Part shown: one piece after another, positions 7,750 to 14,409 of the stretch | How the letters are laid out: each line of letters begins with the position of its first letter | Position numbering within the stretch: the first letter of the stretch is position 1 | Source of the DNA: Mucilaginibacter endophyticus | Lineage (GTDB): Bacteria; Bacteroidota; Bacteroidia; Sphingobacteriales; Sphingobacteriaceae | DNA length: 64,000 bases | Assembly (NCBI RefSeq): GCF_003351025.1 | Contig: NZ_QPCG01000006.1 | Span: forward strand, 186,001 to 250,000 | Direction of reading: 5' to 3' | Translations under genes and position numbers: made by a program | Notes under the pieces: generated by a model | Told to the model about the DNA's origin: nothing | The model's database searches: none | What the model saw: only the letters and a program-made list of their open reading frames with translations

Positions 7750-9051
7750 TTACCTCGAAATTTCCATCTTCACCTTTTTGCCTTTAATTTTTTCGACTTT
7801 CACCTGTCTTACAACACCCTCTATTTTATCGCGTTTGATAGCTGCGTATGATGAATAGTCCAACACTTCTATCAAGCCAAGATCATCCTTTGCCAGCCCC
7901 CCTTTTTTAAGCAGCAAGCCTACTATATCTACCTTATTAACCTTATCCTTTTTACCGGCGGCTATGTACAAGGTAACCCAGGGCGATGCAGGTGGAAATA
8001 TCAGCTTTTCGGGCAATTGTTCAATCTCAGGTAATTGTTTCAAATATGGTAGCTTTTCATCGGGCGTTAACATCAGGTACGAGGTGCCCTTGGCGTTCAT
8101 GCGTGCTGTGCGACCGTTACGGTGTAAAAAAGCCTCTTCATTGTGCGGCAATTGATAATGCACCACATATTCTATTTCAGGAATATCCAACCCGCGCGAG
8201 GCTAAATCAGTAGTGATCAGCAAGCGATGGCTTCCGTTTCTGAATTTTAACAGGGCCCGCTCACGATCGTCCTGTTCCATACCGCCATGAAAAATGTCAT
8301 GCTCAAGCCCTTTATACCAAAGTAGTTCGCTGATCCTGTCGACGGCTTCACGATGATTACAAAACACCAGGGTGGCCTTATTTCCTATTTTGCAGATCAA
8401 CGCGAACAAGGCATCCAGTTTATCAGCCGCCTCTGATATCACAGCCTTTTGCTTAATATCGGGTGCCGAAGTTACATTAGCCAGAAAATTTACTTCAACA
8501 GGCTTGTCTACCCCGGTAAAAGCCGGGATCTCATCCATTTTAGTGGCCGACGTCAAGATTCGCTTTTTAACAGCAGGCAACTGCCTGATGATGTACGACA
8601 TATCCTCCTGAAAACCAAATTCAAGCGCTTTATCAAACTCATCAAGTATGAGCGTATGAACGGTATCAGCACTAAAATTTTCTTCGCGCTGGTGAAAGGC
8701 AATCCGACCCGGCGTACCAACTAAAACCGCTGGCGGATGCGACAGGTTATTGCGTTCAATTTTTACTGCGTGACCGCCATAACAGCAATTAATTTTGAAG
8801 CCGGTACCCATTGCTTTCCAAACCTGTTCAATTTGTAAGGCAAGCTCGCGCGATGGCACCAGGATCATTACCTGTACCGTATCAACATCAGCCTTAAGCA
8901 AATTTAGTAAGGGCAATAAAAAACCAAGCGTTTTTCCCGACCCGGTAGGCGATAAAAGGATTACATCGCCTTTTTTTGCGGCACTAAGCGCGGCAAGCTG
9001 CATAGGGTTAAGGGCAGTTATGCCGAGGTTACTCAGAGCCTGATCAATCAT
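7750..9051 (-). CDS. DEAD-box RNA helicase, DbpA-like
   Basis: 433 residues, cytoplasmic, ATP-dependent RNA unwinding, probably in ribosome assembly. Motifs in order: Q-motif NPMQ (Q18), Walker A SPTGSGKT (34-41), PSRELALQ, TPGRI, motif II DEFD (a variant of DEAD), SAT, then the second RecA domain with TTDLASRGLDI and HRNGRTARM. The C-terminal ~75 residues (from WVTLYIAAGKKDKVNKVDI) fit the DbpA RNA-binding domain, which targets 23S rRNA in the well-studied homologues. The DEFD variant keeps the catalytic D and E. ATG 9051 is the only sensible start, directly before the Q-motif region. A -7-like box lies just upstream. Confidence 0.9.
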   Translation of the reverse strand: MIDQALSNLGITALNPMQLAALSAAKKGDVILLSPTGSGKTLGFLLPLLNLLKADVDTVQVMILVPSRELALQIEQVWKAMGTGFKINCCYGGHAVKIERNNLSHPPAVLVGTPGRIAFHQREENFSADTVHTLILDEFDKALEFGFQEDMSYIIRQLPAVKKRILTSATKMDEIPAFTGVDKPVEVNFLANVTSAPDIKQKAVISEAADKLDALFALICKIGNKATLVFCNHREAVDRISELLWYKGLEHDIFHGGMEQDDRERALLKFRNGSHRLLITTDLASRGLDIPEIEYVVHYQLPHNEEAFLHRNGRTARMNAKGTSYLMLTPDEKLPYLKQLPEIEQLPEKLIFPPASPWVTLYIAAGKKDKVNKVDIVGLLLKKGGLAKDDLGLIEVLDYSSYAAIKRDKIEGVVRQVKVEKIKGKKVKMEISR

Positions 9052-9069
9052 AATTTATTTGTTGAGGCG

Positions 9070-9077
9070 CAAAGATA
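9070..9077 (-). promoter_or_regulatory. Putative -7 box for the helicase gene
   Basis: Read on the minus strand this is TATCTTTG, a full match to the Bacteroidota TAnnTTTG element, 18 bases before the helicase start codon. No clear TTG lies at the expected -33 spacing. Confidence 0.45.
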
Positions 9078-9128
9078 CGGTAAAAATCCTATGGAACTTT
9101 TCTTCTCCTTGCGCAAGGTTTAAACGCT

Positions 9129-9522
9129 ATGACATTAGGTTAAGGAATCCTCCAGAGGGGGTATAGGTTTGTAGTAATATACACAGCCAAAATAACCGTG
9201 CCAGAGTACGAAACGCTGGAGTTGTGTACCTCTGGCCAATGTCATTAAGTTAAGGGAAATCCCCCAGAGGGGGTAAAGGTTTGTAGCAATAATATACCCA
9301 AAAACAACCGTGCCGGAGGTACGGAACACCGGAGTTGTGTACCTCTGGCACACAGAAAATCGGGTATATCTTACTGCTACAAACCTTTTGCACCTCTGGT
9401 GCACCCTGTCAATCTCTTAACTTAATGACATTGACCTCTGGCACACTAAAAATTGTTTCGTATAACTACAAACCTTTTGCACCTCTGGCGCAGCATGCCA
9501 ATTTCTTAACTTAATGACATTC
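9129..9522. repeat. Compound intergenic repeat (two direct and two inverted units)
   Basis: The stretch is built from four related units. Units at about 9130-9236 and 9239-9350 are direct copies: each starts with a (T/G)CATTA(A/G)GTTAAGG motif, continues CCAGAGGGGGTA, AGGTTTGTAG and ACCGTGCC, and ends GGAGTTGTGTACCTCTGG. Units at 9377-9432 and 9466-9522 are inverted and shorter, each CTACAAACCTTTTGCACCTC to CTTAACTTAATGACATT. No transposase or coding sense is seen. An 89-codon minus-strand open frame inside is made of repeat sequence and is not called. Confidence 0.8.
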
Positions 9523-9576
9523 GGTTTAAGCGCGCCCGTTTCATTGGCATTCAAGCGAAGGACGCACGAACGTGCG

Positions 9577-9846
9577 TTATCCAGCTACCTCGGTGCTAAA
9601 ATTATGTTTGATAAACCTTGCTATTTTCTTCGCTTCGTGGTGATTTAAATTTCCCATACAGGTATATTCCCACTCTTTCAGGTTATCGTCAAAAACGATA
9701 TCCCCCAAATCTGTTTCACCCTCACTTAATCTGAATACACCGGTTGCATATACATGGGTGCCTGGTATTAGCTGGTGTACCGCCTCAATACTGATCTGGC
9801 GCATACCATCCTCGGTATCCAGATCAAAAACGACCAATTTTTCCAT
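9577..9846 (-). CDS. Hypothetical small acidic protein
   Basis: 89 residues that I do not recognise. The protein is acidic and soluble with no signal peptide or membrane helix. It begins MEKLVVFDLDTEDGMRQISI and holds two probable beta-rich stretches and a final helix (HHEAKKIARFIKHNF). Coding sense is supported by an ordinary amino-acid composition and its place between the repeat region and the pseudouridine synthase gene on the same strand. No function is proposed. Confidence 0.6.
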   Translation of the reverse strand: MEKLVVFDLDTEDGMRQISIEAVHQLIPGTHVYATGVFRLSEGETDLGDIVFDDNLKEWEYTCMGNLNHHEAKKIARFIKHNFSTEVAG

Positions 9847-9904
9847 GTATTTAATACAATAGCAGGTCGGTTTTGTTTAAATAATTGCTTAAAGATTAAT
9901 GCGG

Positions 9905-10588
9905 TTACCAGCCCATGATCTCCATCACCCGTTTAAATTCGGGTTGAAGGTTGGCATGGATGTTTACTTCCTCACCGGTTACGGGATGCTTAAACTTTAA
10001 CACAGAGGCATGGAGCAACATGGTTGTCATTTCCCATTGTTCTAAAAAAAGCTTATTCTGCTTATTGCAGCCATGGGTACGGTCACCAATAATGGGGTGA
10101 AATATATGGCTCAGGTGCTTACGCAATTGGTGCATGCGCCCGGTGGTAGGCACAGCCTCAACTAAGGAGTATCTTGAAGTAGGATGTTTACCAAAAGCGA
10201 TATCAAGTTCGGCACGTTTTAAGGTGGTATAAGTAGTAAATGCATCCTGCAGCGTGCCGTTTTCTTTTCGGAGCGGATAATCGATATCCTCCTTGTCCGG
10301 CGTATGGCCCCGTACTATGGCCAGGTATTTTTTGCTTACCTGATTTTCCATAAATGCCTTTTGCATGGCTATTTCAGTCTCCTTGTTGAATGCAAAAAGC
10401 AGGATTCCACCGGTTTTCCGGTCGATACGATGAACAGGGTTAACTTTCATGCCAATTTGATCACGAAGCAGCTGCAGGGCAAATTCTGAAGCATCAGCCG
10501 CTATAGATGAGCGGTGCACCAACAGGCCATGCGGTTTATTGATGGCAATCAGGTGCTCATCGCGGTATATGATCTCTAACATCGGCAT
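9905..10588 (-). CDS. RluA/TruC-like pseudouridine synthase
   Basis: 227 residues, converting uridine to pseudouridine in tRNA or rRNA. The RluA-family catalytic motif is HRIDRKTGGILLFA, with the nucleophilic aspartate at D56. Also visible are the N-terminal IIYRDEHLIAINKPHGLLVH and the later MHQLRKHLSHI segment with DRTHG. The length and the lack of an S4 domain suit the TruC branch (tRNA position 65), but a different RluA-type target is possible. An alternative ATG two codons later is equally acceptable. Confidence 0.85.
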   Translation of the reverse strand: MPMLEIIYRDEHLIAINKPHGLLVHRSSIAADASEFALQLLRDQIGMKVNPVHRIDRKTGGILLFAFNKETEIAMQKAFMENQVSKKYLAIVRGHTPDKEDIDYPLRKENGTLQDAFTTYTTLKRAELDIAFGKHPTSRYSLVEAVPTTGRMHQLRKHLSHIFHPIIGDRTHGCNKQNKLFLEQWEMTTMLLHASVLKFKHPVTGEEVNIHANLQPEFKRVMEIMGW

Positions 10589-10695
10589 AATTACAAGACC
10601 GCGAATTTACGGTAGCATTTTGGATTTATTTCTAAAATCTTTTCCTACCGCATCACATGCGTCTCCCTATGTAAAATGCCCAAAGTTGCATTGCG

Positions 10696-10718
10696 GCAGA
10701 CGCATGTAATGCGTCTGC
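10696..10718. repeat. Short perfect palindrome
   Basis: GCAGACGCAT and ATGCGTCTGC, ten-base perfect arms around a three-base loop, lie in the divergent gap between the pseudouridine synthase and DUF5009 genes. A related ATGCGTCTCC...TATGTA segment lies about 40 bases upstream, which suggests a dispersed repeat family rather than a dedicated operator. Confidence 0.6.
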
Positions 10719-10836
10719 TACATAAGAATGCAAAATCTTTTTAAACCTCTTTTAAAAGTTCACAGATGTAAAAAAATAATTTTAAATAGTATTGGTTTTC
10801 ATATCTTTAGTTCAAACCTAAAATACAATTAAGCTA

Positions 10837-11985
10837 ATGGCTATTACAGCAAACCAGGCAAGCGCCAAACAGGCCGATGATATTAATGCAGCCCCTACCC
10901 GTTTATTTTCACTGGATGCCCTTCGCGGTTTCGATATGTTTTGGATTATGGGTGGCGAAGAAATTTTTCACGGTATGGCCAAAGCTACCGGATCGCCGTT
11001 TTGGGGCGCGATAGCCAATCAGTTTACCCACCCCGATTGGAACGGGTTTCACCTTTATGATCTTATTTTTCCATTGTTCCTGTTCATGGCAGGTGTATCC
11101 ACACCATTTTCTGTAGGGCGTGAGCTGGAGAAAGGCAAAACCCGTCAGCAGTTACTGCTTCGGGTTATAAAAAGGGCATTTATTTTAGTGCTGCTTGGGC
11201 TTGTAGTAAACAACGGGATAAAAATTATGCCTATTTCCGAGATCCGGTTCCCGAGTGTGCTCGGTCGTATTGGTATCGCTTATATGTTTGCCAACATCAT
11301 TTATCTGTACGGTAAAGAGCGCTGGCAAATGTTCTGGTTTTGCTTTTTCATTATCGGCTACTGGCTGCTGCTTAAATTCACATCAGCCCCGGGCTTCCCG
11401 ATGGGCGATTTGACCATGAAAGGCAACTTTGCTTCATACGTTGACCGCAGTATATTACCCGGCAGGTTGTATTTGGGCATTCATGATCCAGAGGGCCTTT
11501 TTTCAACCATTCCGGCTATCAGTACCGGTATATTAGGGATACTTACCGGCATACTACTTAAAAAAGGAGGCATAACCCAAATGCGCAAGGTAGCTACCAT
11601 GGCTGTAGCTGGCGTTATCTTCCTGGTACTGGCCCAGATCTGGAACCTTGATTTCCCGATCAACAAAAACCTGTGGACAAGCTCATTTGTACTACACGTA
11701 GGCGGTTTAAGCTTATTGCTGATGGCTTTGTTTTACTATATCATTGATGTAAAGGGGTACAAAAAGTGGTCCTTTTATTTCAGGGTGATAGGTATGAACT
11801 CCATCCTGATCTACGTATCTGGCCACTTCATTAAATGGGATTATACTACTGAAGGTTTCTTTGGTTGGATAGGCCAGTTAGTTGGCGATCCCTATAATAT
11901 CGTAGTAATGGCTATTTGCTACGTGATGGTGAAATGGTTGTTTTTGTACTACCTGTATACTAAGAAGACATTTTTAAGAGTGTAA
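10837..11985 (+). CDS. DUF5009 / HGSNAT-like membrane acyltransferase
   Basis: 382 residues with about ten membrane helices. The start of the core reads RLFSLDALRGFDMFWIMGG, the signature of the DUF5009/NagX family, which is related to eukaryotic heparan-alpha-glucosaminide N-acetyltransferase. A second family block is LYDLIFPLFLFMAGVSTPFS. These proteins are thought to transfer acetyl groups across the membrane to amino sugars; no bacterial substrate can be read from sequence. The gene stands alone between two repeat-containing gaps. ATG 10837 is preferred since the cytosolic N-terminal tail precedes the first helix. Confidence 0.86.
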   Translation: MAITANQASAKQADDINAAPTRLFSLDALRGFDMFWIMGGEEIFHGMAKATGSPFWGAIANQFTHPDWNGFHLYDLIFPLFLFMAGVSTPFSVGRELEKGKTRQQLLLRVIKRAFILVLLGLVVNNGIKIMPISEIRFPSVLGRIGIAYMFANIIYLYGKERWQMFWFCFFIIGYWLLLKFTSAPGFPMGDLTMKGNFASYVDRSILPGRLYLGIHDPEGLFSTIPAISTGILGILTGILLKKGGITQMRKVATMAVAGVIFLVLAQIWNLDFPINKNLWTSSFVLHVGGLSLLLMALFYYIIDVKGYKKWSFYFRVIGMNSILIYVSGHFIKWDYTTEGFFGWIGQLVGDPYNIVVMAICYVMVKWLFLYYLYTKKTFLRV

Positions 11986-11986
11986 T

Positions 11987-12059
11987 GAACCATGATTTTT
12001 AGGATGACCATGAATTAAAAAACATCAAGGCTATTCTAAAATCCTAAAAATCAAGGTTC
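11987..12059. repeat. Inverted repeat between convergent genes
   Basis: Arms GAACCATGATTTTTAGGAT (11987-12005) and ATCCTAAAAATCAAGGTTC (12041-12059) are complementary at 18 of 19 positions. A third, weaker copy (ATCCTACGAATCAGGGTTC, 12081-12099) runs into the 3' end of the rlmF gene. A transcript would fold into a long AU-rich hairpin between the DUF5009 and rlmF genes. Confidence 0.75.
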
Positions 12060-12090
12060 AGATATCAAGAAAATCCTTTAATCCTACGAA

Positions 12091-13056
12091 TCAGGGTTCT
12101 GTTCGTTTACCCCACGCCTGCTGCTCCTCTGGAGTTAAATAAGTCCAGGCCATGATGCGGCTTACTTTTTGGCCTTGCGACATGTTAATGGTTTGCACAT
12201 CTGTTACGCCTTCTTTTTGAAGGGCATTAAACAATATCCTGAGGTTCTCTTTTTTAGATACGAGCGTGGTAAACCATAAAACCTGTTTTTCAAATGGTTT
12301 ACTCTGTGCAGCCATCAGTTTCAGGAATGCGGCCTCACCACCGGGATACCACAACTCCGTATTTTGGCCACCGAAGTTTAGTATAGGTTGCTTATCTTTT
12401 CTTAAACCCAGGTTATCCCATTTGCGGGCCGAACCGGCAGCCGCTTCTTTAGCCGAAGCATGAAACGGAGGGTTACAAATAGTAAGGTCAAACAATTCGC
12501 CTGGTTTGATAATACCTTTAAATATATCGGCCTTTTTACTTTGCTGCCTTAATTCAACAGCAACTTTTAGATGACTGTTTTGTTCAACAATGCTTTGTGC
12601 TGATGCCATCGCCTCCAGTTCCAATTCAGAGCCAACAAAATTCCATCCGTACTCTTTAAAACCTACAATTGGATAAACAAGATTAGCCCCTACCCCAATA
12701 TCAAGCACACGTACCCTTCTTCCTTTACGGATAACGCCATTATTAACAGAAGCAAGCAAATCGGCAGCGTAATGAATATAATCGGCGCGACCTGGAATAG
12801 GCGGGCATAAAAATCCTTCGGGAATATCCCAATAATTTATCCCATAATGGTGCTGCAATAACGCCCTGTTAAGTGTTTTTACCGCTTCCGGATCGGCAAA
12901 GTTGATGGTAAAGTTATCATACTCGTTAGTGCGCACAAACGGCCTTAAAGCAGGAGTAGCTTTAATCAATGTCTTAAAATCGTATCCCCCGCGATGTTTA
13001 TTGCGTGGGTGCATATTGGTTTTAGCCTCGGGCTGGTTGGGTTCCTGTTCTGCCAA
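12091..13056 (-). CDS. rlmF: 23S rRNA (adenine1618-N6)-methyltransferase
   Basis: 321 residues; the enzyme methylates N6 of A1618 in 23S rRNA with S-adenosylmethionine. The family-specific N-terminal half is clear (YDFKTLIKATPALRPFV, then DIPEGFLCPPIPGRADYIHY). The SAM site is VLDIGVGAN at about 117-125 and the catalytic adenine-methylase motif is NPPFH at 195-199. Length and motif spacing match RlmF. The last few codons lie inside a short repeat, so the extreme C-terminus may differ from that of relatives. It is followed upstream on the same strand by the MazG-like gene after 23 bases. Confidence 0.93.
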   Translation of the reverse strand: MAEQEPNQPEAKTNMHPRNKHRGGYDFKTLIKATPALRPFVRTNEYDNFTINFADPEAVKTLNRALLQHHYGINYWDIPEGFLCPPIPGRADYIHYAADLLASVNNGVIRKGRRVRVLDIGVGANLVYPIVGFKEYGWNFVGSELELEAMASAQSIVEQNSHLKVAVELRQQSKKADIFKGIIKPGELFDLTICNPPFHASAKEAAAGSARKWDNLGLRKDKQPILNFGGQNTELWYPGGEAAFLKLMAAQSKPFEKQVLWFTTLVSKKENLRILFNALQKEGVTDVQTINMSQGQKVSRIMAWTYLTPEEQQAWGKRTEP

Positions 13057-13079
13057 TGGAATAATATTTTAATATAAAA

Positions 13080-13550
13080 TTAGCCTACGATGCTTTTCAG
13101 ATCGGCCGGTGAATAGTTGATAGATTTTAATGTTTTATTGTCAGATGAACGGTACACCAGGTAAAGGCCATCTATCTCTTTATAATACGCATCCGTATTA
13201 GCTGTGTTTTTATAATGTTCGATGGTTTTTTCGGCCTCTTCAACTGTTTTGCAGGCTTTGCTCATGTTGGAACGGTGCACTTCATCAAACAGTTCTTTAA
13301 ATTTTGAGCCCAGTCCAAACTCAAGTACAGCGCCCGATAATACATATTGCAGGTCGCAAAGGGCATCAGCCACTTCAACCATGTTATTATCGTTTACGGC
13401 CTGCTGCAATTCTTTTAACTCTTCGGCAATAAGTTCGATACGCAGATCGCAGCGTGCTTTTGAGGGCATTACGGGCTTTTCAACTATGGGGTGCTTAAAA
13501 GTGGTATGAAATTCGGCTACCTGGGTTAACGCGCTTAAATCTTTGATCAT
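13080..13550 (-). CDS. MazG-like nucleotide pyrophosphohydrolase
   Basis: 156 residues, a likely all-alpha NTP pyrophosphohydrolase. The metal-binding pattern of the MazG/PRA-PH fold is visible: E39 with E43-E44 and E47 (IELIAEELKE), then E59, D62 and D66 (EVADALCD). The next segment, LQYVLSGAVLEFGLG, suits the helix that completes the active-site bundle. The substrate is unknown; house-cleaning of nucleotides is the usual role. It is probably co-transcribed with rlmF. Confidence 0.82.
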   Translation of the reverse strand: MIKDLSALTQVAEFHTTFKHPIVEKPVMPSKARCDLRIELIAEELKELQQAVNDNNMVEVADALCDLQYVLSGAVLEFGLGSKFKELFDEVHRSNMSKACKTVEEAEKTIEHYKNTANTDAYYKEIDGLYLVYRSSDNKTLKSINYSPADLKSIVG

Positions 13551-13761
13551 ATTGGTTTGGAACGATAAATAAACGGCTAAGTTATGAATTAACTAAAAGG
13601 CTTTCAAAAAATTAGTTTAACCTGTATTGGACGCTATGTTTTATAAAATAAAAATAAATAAACACAAACCAATTAATAGCACTGATTATCAGTTCATAAA
13701 AACTTAACATATCTAACAGTTGTTAACATAAATATAATATTAAAAACACATTATATTAACC

Positions 13762-13769
13762 TAACTTTG
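13762..13769 (+). promoter_or_regulatory. Putative -7 box for the Lys/Ala-rich protein gene
   Basis: TAACTTTG matches the Bacteroidota TAnnTTTG element perfectly and sits 45 bases before the start codon, in very AT-rich DNA. No TTTG is found at the exact -33 spacing, so the assignment rests on the -7 element. Confidence 0.5.
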
Positions 13770-13814
13770 CATCGCGAAGAAAAAAACCGCTCCCAATCGA
13801 TTTAATCCGTTCAC

Positions 13815-14132
13815 ATGAAAAACATAAAAGATAAAGCCGCTACCAAGCAAGCCCGCAAAGTTCTTAAAAAACAATTAAAAGAAAAATTAGTGATCCAGAT
13901 TGAAACCCTGGTAAGCGAATTTGGCCCTGATGCCAGCAAAGCAAAAAAAGCTATTGACAAAGCCGCGAAAAACCTCGCTAAAACATTAGCAGCTAAATTA
14001 AGTCCCGTTGTACACGCCGCCCCAACTGAGCCGAAAGTTAAAAAAGAGAAAAAAGCAGCCGAAGCAATTGCACCTGAAAAGGTAAAAGTGAGCAAAAAAG
14101 CAAAAATTGCCGAAACTGAAAAAGCTTTATAA
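13815..14132 (+). CDS. Small Lys/Ala-rich basic protein
   Basis: 105 residues, very rich in Lys and Ala. The N-terminal half is probably helical (KQARKVLKKQLKEKLVIQIE, then SKAKKAIDKAAKNLAKTLAA). The C-terminal half has Lys/Ala/Pro/Glu repeats resembling histone H1-like tails. This composition suggests nucleic-acid binding or compaction, but no defined domain is recognised. A strong -7 box lies upstream and a textbook terminator downstream, so it appears to be a monocistronic and perhaps well-expressed gene. The opposite-strand frame over the same region is a mirror of this composition and is not called. Confidence 0.72.
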   Translation: MKNIKDKAATKQARKVLKKQLKEKLVIQIETLVSEFGPDASKAKKAIDKAAKNLAKTLAAKLSPVVHAAPTEPKVKKEKKAAEAIAPEKVKVSKKAKIAETEKAL

Positions 14133-14181
14133 TTAAAAACCCTGTCCAGAAAAGACATTTAGTTTATTTTTTAAATCCATA

Positions 14182-14227
14182 AAAGCCAATTATTAAAGAT
14201 ATCCATGCTTTAATAATTGGCTTTTTT
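14182..14227 (+). terminator. Rho-independent terminator after the Lys/Ala-rich protein gene
   Basis: Perfect 17-base arms, AAAGCCAATTATTAAAG (14182-14198) and CTTTAATAATTGGCTTT (14208-14224), with a nine-base loop, followed by a T-rich run. Confidence 0.9.
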
Positions 14228-14409
14228 AGTTTAATTTAAAAATACACACAAAAAAAAACCATAAAAAAAAAAATATTTCATACAAACTTCAAAAAACATA
14301 ATTTTAAAATATAAAATCAACAATAAAACACACTAAATATTGATAATAGTTTAATAATTATTAACTTACATTAAATTAACAGCATCAATAAAGCTTCACC
14401 AACCGTTTT

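Noticed and set aside
9135..9404. 89-codon minus-strand open frame
   Set aside because: It lies wholly within the compound repeat and its residues simply translate repeat units; no family resemblance or start context.
13811..14158. 115-codon minus-strand frame opposite the Lys/Ala-rich gene
   Set aside because: Its Phe/Leu/Ala-rich sequence is the expected mirror of a Lys/Ala-rich coding strand; promoter and terminator support only the plus-strand gene.
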